From the IMG/VR virus record IMGVR_UViG_3300017963_000786, positions 1 to 22,315 of that record: a stretch of 22,315 nt of DNA, one strand, 5' to 3'. The stretch is from a virus. A program made the translations under genes and the position numbers. The notes under the pieces were generated by a model. The model worked only from the letters and a program-made list of their open reading frames with translations, was not told the origin of the DNA and made no database searches. This document shows, one piece after another, positions 6,750 to 14,775 of the stretch (positions within the stretch are counted from its first letter, which is position 1; each line of letters starts with the position of its first letter).

Positions 6750-6856
6750 TAAAAAACTTTTTATATTTACTTGTCTTAAGCGTCGACCTCTTGTTTTTAA
6801 CGGTGTGGGTTATGTTTCTTGAGCAAGTATTAAAATCGATAGGGTGGATAAACTAA
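6746..6856 (+). CDS. 36-residue single-span membrane micro-protein between terL and portal
   Basis: GTG at 6746-6748 overlaps the terminase TGA (GTGA) and opens a 36-codon frame. Its TAA at 6854-6856 overlaps the portal ATG (TAATG). Residues 5-25 are strongly hydrophobic (LYLLVL, then LLFLTVWVMFL) with one Asp at residue 14, and an amphipathic C-terminal segment follows. The double overlap, matching the GTGA junction used by terS and terL, argues that it is translated by coupling. No strong ribosome binding site is seen. Holin, membrane-linked assembly factor or pure coupling leader are all possible. Confidence 0.6.
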   Translation: MIKNFLYLLVLSVDLLFLTVWVMFLEQVLKSIGWIN

Positions 6857-8844
6857 TGTTAAAATACATAGCTAAAAAGTTTTTTAATGCTCGTAATTAT
6901 GCCATTTCGACGGTCACAAATATAAAAACACCGACCGCCGTTTATAATAATTGGACAGTCGAAAAAGCGGTCAAAGAGGGTTATGGTTTCAATACGTGGG
7001 TTTACCGGTCCGTTAACTTGGTTGTTAAAAACCTTGCGAGCATACCTTGGGTAGTACGGGACGAAAACGAAGTAAAGCCCGAACATCATATCAGTAAAGT
7101 ACTTTCCAAACCTAACCCGTCGGTGTCTTCTAATGATTTGTGGGAATTACTCATTTCTTGGTTAGAACTCGCTGGTAATGGGTATGCAGTTAAGGTCAAA
7201 GTCGCCGGGGAAACCCAAGAACTTTGGCCCGTATCCCCGGATAGGATACACCCGGTACAATCTCCGACCGTGACGGAATGGATGCAAGGCTACGTCGTGG
7301 ACCCTAACCAAAAAGGTGAGCAAAAGTTCGAGCCGGAAGCGGTTTTACACCTAAAGTTTTTTAATCCGGCGAACCCCCTTTTAGGGATCGGGCCTTTACA
7401 GGCGGTCGCTAAAACCGTGGATATTGACAACGATCAACAAAATTGGTCAAAGTCTACTATGCAAAATAGAGGGGTTATTGACGGCGTTATGACGTTCGAA
7501 CGCCCGTTTGACAACGAAGACGACGCCGACGCAATCTCAAAGCGAATTAACAAGAAGTACGGCGGAAGCGATAACGCTCGTAAGATTGCGGTACTCGGGG
7601 GAAATGCAAAGTATCATCGAACCGCCATCACGCCCCAAGAGTCGGATTTTTCCGCGTCCCGGAAGGATAACCGAGACGAAATATTTATTGCTTTTGGGGT
7701 CCCGCCCCAATTGGGCGGGAGTCAAGAAGCGTCTACTTATAATAATTATGAGACGTCCATTTTAATTTTTTGGTTTTCGACTTTAATCCCGATTTTAGAT
7801 GATATTAAAGCGACGTTGAACTTTAATTTCGAGGATGAATTGGCCCCGGATGAAACGATTTGTTACGACTTATCTAACGTCAAAGCGATTCGAAAAGCTA
7901 TGCTTGACCAAGCGGAAACCGCCAACATTCTTTTTTCTATGGGCGTTCCATTTGAGAAAGTAAATCGTATTTTCGAATTTGGCGTCGAAGAGTTCGACGG
8001 GTGGAATAAATCATATATTAAGACCGCTGGTTCTAAGATCGCGGAAGAGGTTAACCCGGAGACCGAAGAGGAAGAAAGGGCGGAGCCGAACCCGTTTAAG
8101 TTAGTTCATAAGCGCGCGGCGGGGGACACCGAAACCGCTATCGAAAAAGCGGCGGAAGAAAACGCCCCGACGTTTGAAGTACTTCTAAAAGAATGGCAAG
8201 ATAAAATTTTTGACGCTATTGACCGGGGCGAAGCCCAAGACGCGACTAAGATTTTAGACGAGACGAAGGACGAGTGGTTGAAGGCTATCGGAAGTCTTTA
8301 TATTGAAACCGGAACCGTTTTCGGTATGGACATAGTCGAACCGCCCCGGAGTAATCCGGTTAAAATGAGTTATCGAGCGGCGGAAGATGTACTTTCCCAA
8401 TCGATTTTAAATTACTTGGAAGCCGAAACCGCTGTGTTAATCGAGTTTAGCCATATCGCATCGACAACCGCCGCTTTAATTACTCAACACGTGGCGGAAG
8501 GCTTAGTCGAAGGGTACACAGCGACTCAAACTCAACAAGCCCTTATTGATTCCGGGATTTTTTCAGAGTCACGGGCTTTAATGCTTTCCCGGACAATTAC
8601 GGGGACCGCCGCGAACTTGGGCCAATGGCGGGCGGCTACTATCACCGGAGCGACACACAAAACTTGGATTACCGCCGGGTTCGAAGTGCGGGACACCCAT
8701 ATACCGATGAATAATGTTAAAAAACCTATAAATGAAGTCTTCACCGTTGGCGGGGAATTAGCGCGTTATCCCCTTGATAATGCCCTTTCGCCCAAGGAAA
8801 GGGTCAATTGTCGTTGCACCTTAGTTTATAGCATAGAAGACTAA
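6856..8844 (+). CDS. Portal protein fused to a Mu gpF-like minor head domain
   Basis: The 662-residue protein combines two roles. Residues 1 to about 420 fit the HK97/SPP1-like portal family (for example YGFNTWVYRSVNLVVKNLASIPW near the start and a long AGNGYAVKV core), which forms the dodecameric DNA channel. The last 200 residues end in the Mu gpF/SPP1 gp7 pattern: TWITAG..VRDTHI, then an NCRC box beside the C-terminus. Those proteins enter the head with the DNA. The ATG at 6856 was chosen because AGGGTGG lies eight bases upstream. A GTG at 6844 lies within that ribosome binding site. A Glu-rich linker (about residues 395-410) joins the domains. Confidence 0.88.
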   Translation: MLKYIAKKFFNARNYAISTVTNIKTPTAVYNNWTVEKAVKEGYGFNTWVYRSVNLVVKNLASIPWVVRDENEVKPEHHISKVLSKPNPSVSSNDLWELLISWLELAGNGYAVKVKVAGETQELWPVSPDRIHPVQSPTVTEWMQGYVVDPNQKGEQKFEPEAVLHLKFFNPANPLLGIGPLQAVAKTVDIDNDQQNWSKSTMQNRGVIDGVMTFERPFDNEDDADAISKRINKKYGGSDNARKIAVLGGNAKYHRTAITPQESDFSASRKDNRDEIFIAFGVPPQLGGSQEASTYNNYETSILIFWFSTLIPILDDIKATLNFNFEDELAPDETICYDLSNVKAIRKAMLDQAETANILFSMGVPFEKVNRIFEFGVEEFDGWNKSYIKTAGSKIAEEVNPETEEEERAEPNPFKLVHKRAAGDTETAIEKAAEENAPTFEVLLKEWQDKIFDAIDRGEAQDATKILDETKDEWLKAIGSLYIETGTVFGMDIVEPPRSNPVKMSYRAAEDVLSQSILNYLEAETAVLIEFSHIASTTAALITQHVAEGLVEGYTATQTQQALIDSGIFSESRALMLSRTITGTAANLGQWRAATITGATHKTWITAGFEVRDTHIPMNNVKKPINEVFTVGGELARYPLDNALSPKERVNCRCTLVYSIED

Positions 8845-8866
8845 CTAAAAAGAAGGAGAACAAAAA

Positions 8867-9919
8867 ATGCCGGGTAAATTAACGCATATTAAGGAAACGC
8901 GGGAGTGTAGCGATATTAGGGCGGACGGTCCCGAAGGCGTGGTAAAAGCGTATTTAACGAAGTGGGGGACGATTGATAGTTATAACTCGACCTTTATTCG
9001 CGGGAGTTTTAAGAAAACTTTTTCGGAACGCGGATCGAAGATTAAACTACTCTATAACCACGACCCTTTAGCCGGTAAAGTTTTAAGGACCGGAGAAGAC
9101 GAAGTCGGCCCGTGGGTCGAAGTACAATTTAATTTGGATACCCAAACCGGTTCCGATGCGTTCGCCCATATCCGCGCGAAAGATATCGATTGTTTTTCAT
9201 TTGGCTTTAACATTTTGCAAGCCCGAAAAAATGCGGACGGTGTGACCGAGATTTTAGAAGTACGATGTTTTGAAGTTAGCCCGGTAGTATTCGAAGCGAA
9301 CTCGGAAGCAAAAATCGTCGAGATACGCGCCGAAGATTTTAACGAAACTCTCGATATTTCGACCTTACGTGGCGAAGGTTGGCGGGCGTTCGACGCATTA
9401 GCGAACACTATTGACGACATAATGTGGAATGATAACACGCCCGACGAAGTACTTTCGAAAATAGATACCGCCATCGGCGATTTTCATATGATGTATATGC
9501 AATGGCTAAACGATTATTTAACTCAATTCCGTGACGACATCGACGCCGCTATGATGGAGTTGAGACACTCACCGGACGAAGTCAAGAATGAACTCCGGTC
9601 GGTCAATAAAGATGAATTAATAAGTAGTACTTCCTTAACTAAGGAAGAATTTGAAACCCTGCAAAGGGGCGATTTACTAAAAACCGAATCTCGAAAAAAG
9701 TTGTCGGATTTGCCGGACAATATCCGCGAAGCCCACCAACGAAAACGAGTCGAAGCCGTTTCGACACTTTGCGACGAGTTAAGAGAATCCGGTTTTACTG
9801 ACTTGGAACGCGAAAGGTTTAGGGCGCTTTTGGGAATCCCAACCGCTAAGGCAACCGCCAAACGGTCGGATGATAATGTAACCACGCTTTTAAACGCCAT
9901 CGATTCCTTGAAATTGTAA
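8867..9919 (+). CDS. HK97-type prohead protease with long C-terminal extension
   Basis: Residues 1 to about 155 match the U35/S78 prohead protease fold. His65 sits in LLYNHDP and Ser111 in DCFSFGF, the usual catalytic pair, and the FEVSPVVFEANSEAKI strand follows. It cleaves scaffold and capsid N-termini inside the prohead. At 350 residues it is longer than the usual 180-220. The extra 190 residues are charged and helical and could be a fused scaffold or an assembly-targeting domain. AAGGAGAAC precedes the ATG. It sits between portal and capsid, as in HK97-like modules. Confidence 0.88.
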   Translation: MPGKLTHIKETRECSDIRADGPEGVVKAYLTKWGTIDSYNSTFIRGSFKKTFSERGSKIKLLYNHDPLAGKVLRTGEDEVGPWVEVQFNLDTQTGSDAFAHIRAKDIDCFSFGFNILQARKNADGVTEILEVRCFEVSPVVFEANSEAKIVEIRAEDFNETLDISTLRGEGWRAFDALANTIDDIMWNDNTPDEVLSKIDTAIGDFHMMYMQWLNDYLTQFRDDIDAAMMELRHSPDEVKNELRSVNKDELISSTSLTKEEFETLQRGDLLKTESRKKLSDLPDNIREAHQRKRVEAVSTLCDELRESGFTDLERERFRALLGIPTAKATAKRSDDNVTTLLNAIDSLKL

Positions 9920-9961
9920 TAAGTAAAACTTAACTGTAAACCAAAGTGGAGGAAATTAAAA

Positions 9962-11179
9962 ATGCCGGATATTCAAGATTTAAATGAAGTTATTGAGGCG
10001 ATCAATAAAAAGTTTGTCGAGTTTAAAGAGACGAACGAAAAAGCTTTAGAAGAGCGGACCGCCCGCAACGGCGAAGCACTTTCGGAAACTCAAGAGAAGC
10101 TTGAAAAAATTAATGCGGATATTACCGAGATTCGCAAAATGCAAAATGAACTGGAAAAGCGCGCGGCGCGTCCGAATATCGAGTCCGGCGGTGTAATAGT
10201 TACGCCTGAAATGGAGTTACGAAACGCCGCGTATGTTAAGTACTTGCGTTACGGAATCGGCGAAACCGGAAGAGCAAAATTCACGCCCGACGAGTTACGC
10301 GCCTTGGCGGGTACTTCTGACGTCGACGGTCAATTCTTGGTCCCGATTGATTTCGAAAGCGAATTGATTATGAACGCTTACGACTTAGCGGCGGTTCGCC
10401 CTCTTTGTCAGGTAGGCACGACTTCGCGCGACACGGTCCAGTTAGGCGCATTGAGTAAACCGACGGTTGCTTGGGGAAAACGCGCGGTTGCTGTAAGTCA
10501 GCAAGACCTTGACGCGGGCGGTCTGAAGGTAAGCATTAAAAACCTTCGGGCTTTAACCCTGATTTCAAATGATACCCTTGACGACGCCGCCGCTGATATT
10601 ATGGCGGAACTTCGGTCTGCTTTCGAAATGGCGATTGCCGAAGCGGAAGACGACGCGTTCATCGCCGGGGCCGACGAAGACGCACCTCCCGGTATTATGG
10701 CTAATACTACTGTTCAAGCAAATTATGTTGCTTCCGGCGTAGCCGACGCCATCGCCGACGCTACTCATAACGGTATGGACGCTATCCAACAAATGTACTA
10801 CAAAGTGAAATCAGTTTATCGTCGTAACGGAACCTTTGCTATGAATTCAACTACCGAAGCCGCCGTCCGCGCATTGAAAGACGGTGAAGGCCGCTATTTG
10901 TGGGAACCGTCAAGCCAAGCGGGCGTTCCGGTTGCTCTCTTAGGTCGACCGGTAGTAAACCCGGAAGGTATGGCGGACATAGCCGCGAACTCATATCCGA
11001 TGGTTTTCGGAGACTTCCGAAGTGGTTACAAAATCCGTGACCGTGCGGGCCTTGTTATTACTCGCTTGCTTGAGCGATACGCCGAGTATGACCAAACCGG
11101 GTTCTTGGTCAAGAAACGAACCGGCGGTCAAGTGACCTTACCGGAAGCGTTCGCACCTATGAAAATCGCCGCTTCCTAA
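9962..11179 (+). CDS. HK97-fold major capsid protein
   Basis: The 405-residue protein starts with a charged coiled coil (about residues 5-72), the delta domain that acts as an internal scaffold and is removed by the protease. From about residue 85 it follows the phage major capsid pattern: RALAGTSDVDGQFLVP, then an N-arm to E-loop, a long spine helix (AMAEAEDDAFIAGADEDAPPGI in part) and a C-terminal P-domain with LLERYAEYDQTGFLVKKR. The ribosome binding site GTGGAGGAAAT is the strongest of the operon, as expected for the most abundant protein. It contains in-frame CTG and CAG codons that are nearly absent from neighbouring genes. Confidence 0.93.
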   Translation: MPDIQDLNEVIEAINKKFVEFKETNEKALEERTARNGEALSETQEKLEKINADITEIRKMQNELEKRAARPNIESGGVIVTPEMELRNAAYVKYLRYGIGETGRAKFTPDELRALAGTSDVDGQFLVPIDFESELIMNAYDLAAVRPLCQVGTTSRDTVQLGALSKPTVAWGKRAVAVSQQDLDAGGLKVSIKNLRALTLISNDTLDDAAADIMAELRSAFEMAIAEAEDDAFIAGADEDAPPGIMANTTVQANYVASGVADAIADATHNGMDAIQQMYYKVKSVYRRNGTFAMNSTTEAAVRALKDGEGRYLWEPSSQAGVPVALLGRPVVNPEGMADIAANSYPMVFGDFRSGYKIRDRAGLVITRLLERYAEYDQTGFLVKKRTGGQVTLPEAFAPMKIAAS

Positions 11180-11234
11180 GTAGCGCGCTTTTGAAGAGGT
11201 ATATTTTAAACTTTTAAGTGGAAAGGGCTTTAGT

Positions 11235-12293
11235 ATGAGACATAAATTTATAGGCTATTCGGTTATGGTCCTTTTGATTATTTTGACCGCTTCGTTTATC
11301 GGAGCGGCGGAATATAACCGACCGAGTGTGAAAACTCAAAAGCTTTATCTGAACAACGTGGAAGTTACGGCGACCGCTGCGGAACTTAATAAAACCGACG
11401 GGCTTGATTCGGGGGATATTGTCACAACGACCAGCACAAGTGTTATGACAAATAAAACCTTAACCAGTCCGGCAATCAATACGGGGACATTGACATCCCC
11501 TATAATTAATACGGCAGTATCTGGAACGGCAGTTCTGGATGAGGATAATATGACATCCAACTCCGCGACCCAATTGGCAACTCAGCAATCAATCAAGGCT
11601 TATGTGGATTCCGGGCGTCAATTATTAGTTCAAGGCGAGATTGTAGACGTCAGCACGGCGGCGAGTTCTTGGACGGTTTCGCCGGTTGCCGGGGACCTTG
11701 TCGGAGCGTATGTCGTGATTGACGGGGCCATAACCGTTGCCGACGCGTCGATTACTTTCGAGATTGGGGGCGTTGCCGCGACCGGCACGCTAACGGTTGC
11801 TTACTCGGGTTCGGCGGCGGGTAGTGCTTTTAGTCAAACAATTTCGGGCACGAATACCGTAACCGCCGGACAAGCCATCGAAATTATAACCGACGGCGGG
11901 AGTACGGACGCGGCTAAAGGGACGGTCGTTCTTGTTATCCAAGGCGTACCGTCAACACCGCTCCGGTATATCCAAGGTGAGATTGCCGATGTTAGCACCG
12001 CCGCAAGTTCTTGGACGGTTTCCCCTATCGCCGGGACGATTACAAATATTTGGACCGTGATTGACGGAGTAATCGCAACCGCCGACGACGCTATTACTTT
12101 TGAAATTGGGGGAACTGCTATTACCGGCGGGGCCATAACGATTGCCTATTCGGGATCGGCGGCGGGGGATGTAGACACCGCCGCGCCTACCGCGCTCAAC
12201 GTTGTTACGGCGGGCCAAGCAATCGAGATTATAACCGACGGCGCGAGTACCAATTCGGTAAAAGCGGAAGTTATATTCGAGATTACGCCCTAA
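11235..12293 (+). CDS. Signal-peptide-bearing head-fibre-like protein with duplicated domain
   Basis: Residues 1-25 look like a Sec signal: RHK, a hydrophobic core (VMVLLIILTASF) and a cut after GAA. The next part has motifs common in phage head-fibre or fibre proteins: VTATAAELNKTDGL, NKTLTSPAINTGTLTSP, then a QLATQQSIKAYVD helix. Residues 133-238 and 247-352 are two copies of a beta-rich domain (GEIVDVSTAASSWTVSP against GEIADVSTAASSWTVSP, both with AGQAIEIITDG). Its place after the capsid gene suggests a capsid fibre, but an export signal conflicts with cytoplasmic assembly. AAAGGG precedes the ATG. Confidence 0.7.
   Translation: MRHKFIGYSVMVLLIILTASFIGAAEYNRPSVKTQKLYLNNVEVTATAAELNKTDGLDSGDIVTTTSTSVMTNKTLTSPAINTGTLTSPIINTAVSGTAVLDEDNMTSNSATQLATQQSIKAYVDSGRQLLVQGEIVDVSTAASSWTVSPVAGDLVGAYVVIDGAITVADASITFEIGGVAATGTLTVAYSGSAAGSAFSQTISGTNTVTAGQAIEIITDGGSTDAAKGTVVLVIQGVPSTPLRYIQGEIADVSTAASSWTVSPIAGTITNIWTVIDGVIATADDAITFEIGGTAITGGAITIAYSGSAAGDVDTAAPTALNVVTAGQAIEIITDGASTNSVKAEVIFEITP
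11631..12290 (+). repeat. Tandem duplication of a 105-residue beta domain (period 342 bases)
   Basis: Two in-frame copies begin at 11631 and 11973 and run to about 11945 and 12290. They agree closely at SSWTVSP, ITFEIGG, AYSGSAAG and TAGQAIEIITDG. Their DNA has diverged at many third positions, so the duplication is not recent. Confidence 0.8.
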
Positions 12294-12365
12294 GTAGTTG
12301 AGCAATTCGGCCATTTGAAGTACAAGTAAATTATGTGAATTAAATTAATATATGGAGGATTAAAA

Positions 12366-12749
12366 ATGGATTTTGATATCGGAAGTAATTTTACCATAAG
12401 CGAAGGGTTAAGCGCTTTGTCTCGAACCGTGGACACGTATTACACCGCGTCCATTGACCATAAGGGCGGTATCCCGGCATCTTACTTTGTAAGCTGTGGA
12501 ACTTGGGCGACTTCATTTGTCGCTACACTTCAACACTCCGCCGACGGGTCAACTGATTGGACCGACGAAGCGGACACTACCTATAAAAATACCGTGTCGG
12601 TTACGTTGACCGAAGCCGGTTCCGGTCAAATTAATTGTCCGAATCCGCGTCGTCGTTATACGCGAGTCAAGGTCGCCGTTGGCGGGACTAACGTTTTTGG
12701 CGTAACTAATATGAAAGGGCCTTTGGACGCGATTTACCCCTCTTCTTAA
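12366..12749 (+). CDS. Phage structural protein, probably capsid-associated (127 aa)
   Basis: The 127-residue product is beta-rich, with SYFVSCGTWATSFVATLQHS and a WTDEADTTY strand. This resembles small immunoglobulin-like or beta-sandwich proteins found after capsid genes, where they decorate or stabilise the shell. GGAGGA lies nine bases before the ATG. A 72-base AT-rich gap precedes it, with only weak promoter-like matches. Its two cysteines could pair or bind a metal. The family is remembered as a general pattern rather than firmly recognised. Confidence 0.6.
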   Translation: MDFDIGSNFTISEGLSALSRTVDTYYTASIDHKGGIPASYFVSCGTWATSFVATLQHSADGSTDWTDEADTTYKNTVSVTLTEAGSGQINCPNPRRRYTRVKVAVGGTNVFGVTNMKGPLDAIYPSS

Positions 12750-12771
12750 GATTTGAAATCGTGTCTAATCA

Positions 12772-12801
12772 GTCGGGGCGTTGTTCGCCCTTCGCCCCGA
12801 C
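12772..12801. repeat. GC-rich inverted repeat with two mutually exclusive hairpins
   Basis: GTCGGGGCG (12772-12780) pairs perfectly with CGCCCCGAC (12793-12801) across a 12-base loop. A shorter stem, GGGCG (12776-12780) with CGCCC (12786-12790), forms around TTGTT and competes with it. No T-run follows on either strand, so it is not a standard intrinsic terminator. It may slow transcription, stabilise mRNA ends after the abundant head genes or act as a processing signal. Confidence 0.6.
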
Positions 12802-12833
12802 GCCCCTATTGAATTAAAAGGAGAATTAGTAAA

Positions 12834-13073
12834 ATGTTAAACCTTAAAATGAAAAAGACTGTAAAGGGATGCCCGGACGGATTAACGGTTATCGAATACC
12901 AGAAAGGCGAGACTTACCAAGTCCCGGAAGAGTTAGCTGATGTATTTTTAACTCAAATGAAAGTCGCCGTTAAAGTAAAAGAGAAGGGCGCGCCCATTAA
13001 AGTGGAAAAGTCCGAGATTGATAAAATTATTGAGACGACGGATTTAAAAACAAACCCGAACAACGATAAATAA
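12834..13073 (+). CDS. Small phage protein between head and connector genes (79 aa)
   Basis: The 79-residue basic protein has a beta-rich first half (KKTVKG...VIEYQKGETYQVPEELADVFL) and a charged, disordered-looking tail. Short proteins with this KGETYxVPEELAxxFL pattern occur between capsid and connector genes in other phages, with no agreed role. AAAAGGAGAATTAG gives a good ribosome binding site. It follows the GC-rich hairpin by 33 bases. Confidence 0.6.
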   Translation: MLNLKMKKTVKGCPDGLTVIEYQKGETYQVPEELADVFLTQMKVAVKVKEKGAPIKVEKSEIDKIIETTDLKTNPNNDK

Positions 13074-13085
13074 TAGGGGCGCGTT

Positions 13086-13652
13086 ATGGCTTGGGAACTA
13101 TGCACGTTTGCAGATTTAAAAAAATTTTTAGGGCTAACGGGAACGGCTATAGCCGATTATCCCGCTTTGGAGGTTATTAAACCATCGGTCGAGTACGCTA
13201 TCGAAAAGTATTTGGGGCGTCAATTAGAAACCACGGAGCGGACTGAAACTTTTTATTTAACCGGGCCGACGGCGATGGTTAGTTTAAAAGCCCTACCCGT
13301 AGCGAGCGTTAGTTCTTTGTCTATAACGATGCCCAACGGGTCGACCGGAACCTATACCGTAGATGATTATTATATTACTCAATACGGCTTGGCTACCTAT
13401 GTGGACCTTAACGACGCGAAGGTTGAAATAACATATACCGGCGGAATCGGAACCGATGTCGCGGACGTTTTCAATAATATTAACCGCGCCGCTGTTTTGC
13501 AAACATCTTTCGAATTTCAAACGAAAGATAACGTCGGAGCGGAAACAGTTTCGATGGAGGGCGGAAGTACGAGTCGTCCCGAATTAGGTTTATTAAAGGA
13601 AGTAAAACGCCTTTTAGCTGAACACTTACACCCGTTAAAAACGACCGGATAA
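13086..13652 (+). CDS. Head-tail connector (gp6-like adaptor)
   Basis: The 188-residue protein begins with a helical region (TFADLKKFLGL...PALEVIKPSVEYAIEKYLGR). A beta hairpin insert (ETFYLTG, then YTVDDYYITQYG) and a final helix follow. This is the HK97 gp6/SPP1 gp15 adaptor layout, a ring that sits under the portal. AGGGGCGCG precedes the ATG. The next gene begins 5 bases after the stop, and the gene order matches neck modules. Confidence 0.75.
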   Translation: MAWELCTFADLKKFLGLTGTAIADYPALEVIKPSVEYAIEKYLGRQLETTERTETFYLTGPTAMVSLKALPVASVSSLSITMPNGSTGTYTVDDYYITQYGLATYVDLNDAKVEITYTGGIGTDVADVFNNINRAAVLQTSFEFQTKDNVGAETVSMEGGSTSRPELGLLKEVKRLLAEHLHPLKTTG

Positions 13653-13657
13653 ACAAG

Positions 13658-14263
13658 ATGTCTAAAAGCCCGTTACAATTAAAAGTCGATTTAGGCGGTG
13701 TCCCGGAATATTTCGAACGCTTACCCGAATCGACGTATAAGCAAGCGCGGGAAGTGTTTGCAAAGTCCGTTTTAGCCGCCGACCGGAAGGTAAAGAGAAA
13801 TGCCACGGACTTAATAAAAGTACGAACCGGGCGCTTACGTCGGTCAATTCGGCATAGCGTTAGCGGTATGGACTTAGCTACTTTAAGGGCGTCAGTTTTT
13901 AGTGGACACGATGGCGGGGGAAAAACGGTTATATACGCACCAATTCACGAATTCGGCGGAACCGTAAAAGCCAAGAACGCCTATTTAAGAGTTCCCGGCG
14001 GACCCTATTTGAACGTTCCGATTGGCGAAAACTTAACCGCCGCCGGGGTTATGCGGTTGTCCGCCCAAATGGTATTCGCCCAAGGCGGCTATATATGGCG
14101 GGCTAAAAAGGGTAAACGTTGGTTAGTCATGTTAGGTGGCGAACCTATGTTCGTACTTATCAAGCAAACCAAGATTAAAGCCCAATTAGGTATGAGGAAA
14201 GCCGCCGACGACGAAGTCGACGTAATCTTAGCCGGACTAAAGAAAGTATTAGGAGAAGAATAA
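13658..14263 (+). CDS. HK97 gp10-like neck/tail-completion protein
   Basis: The 201-residue protein has the gp10 family marks: a basic VRTGRLRRSIRH segment (55-66) and YAPIHEFGG (93-101), with helices before and a beta-rich C-terminus. In HK97-like phages this protein belongs to the neck or tail-completion set between the connector and the tail terminator. The last third is basic and aromatic (YIWRAKKGKRWLVML). It starts five bases after the connector stop, and the next gene starts two bases after its own stop. Confidence 0.75.
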   Translation: MSKSPLQLKVDLGGVPEYFERLPESTYKQAREVFAKSVLAADRKVKRNATDLIKVRTGRLRRSIRHSVSGMDLATLRASVFSGHDGGGKTVIYAPIHEFGGTVKAKNAYLRVPGGPYLNVPIGENLTAAGVMRLSAQMVFAQGGYIWRAKKGKRWLVMLGGEPMFVLIKQTKIKAQLGMRKAADDEVDVILAGLKKVLGEE

Positions 14264-14265
14264 TC

Positions 14266-14757
14266 ATGGCATACACGCCCGCCGAAACCGCGATATTAAA
14301 CGAAATAAAAGCCCGTTTGGAAAATATCACCGTTGCAAATGAGTATAATAACGAATTTAAAAAAATCGTACGCGGTCAAATGGAACCCTTTAAGGGCTAC
14401 GACTTACCGGCGGTCAATTATTATAAGCCGACCACGGAAGTGGAAAAAACCCCGTATGGAAAAAATAAAAATTTAATGTCGGTTGTTGTAGAAGTGCACT
14501 CGAAAACCCGCGACGATTATTTCGTCGACGTTGCGGATTCCTTAGCCGCCGATGTTGCAACCGGCTTATTTAGAGCAACGACCGCCCCCAAAGTGTCGGA
14601 CACGGAAAGTATAGCGTTAGGGGGAACGGTTCAAACTATAACGTATTTAGGTCATAGCCCATTTATTGGACCGGGCGAAAAGCCGTTTTGTGGTACGCTT
14701 ATACGCTTCGAAATACTCTTCGAAAGTAATATAGGCGATATGGAAAACTATAGTTAA
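14266..14757 (+). CDS. Tail terminator-like protein
   Basis: The 163-residue protein has an N-terminal helix (ETAILNEIKARLENI) and then beta strands including DLPAVNYYKP, SVVVEVHSKTRDDYF and GTLIRFEILFE. This is the gpU/gp17-type tail terminator layout, in which a hexameric ring caps the finished tail tube and docks to the head. Its place directly before the tail tube gene supports this. AGGAGAAGAAT precedes the ATG, inside the end of the previous gene. Confidence 0.7.
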   Translation: MAYTPAETAILNEIKARLENITVANEYNNEFKKIVRGQMEPFKGYDLPAVNYYKPTTEVEKTPYGKNKNLMSVVVEVHSKTRDDYFVDVADSLAADVATGLFRATTAPKVSDTESIALGGTVQTITYLGHSPFIGPGEKPFCGTLIRFEILFESNIGDMENYS

Positions 14758-14775
14758 AGAAAAGGAGAATACTTT

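Noticed and set aside
6844-6855. GTG at 6844 as portal start
   Set aside because: It lies inside the AGGGTGG ribosome binding site of the ATG at 6856, which also forms a TAATG overlap with the upstream micro-gene.
11180-11200. AGCGCGCT plus T-run after the capsid gene as a terminator
   Set aside because: The palindrome has no room for a loop and the T-run is only four bases, so no stable hairpin can form.
12301-12345. Promoter-like boxes TTGAGC and TACAAG at 17-base spacing before the 127-residue gene
   Set aside because: Each box matches only four of six positions and the gap is AT-rich, so chance matches are likely. The gene is probably read with the late operon.
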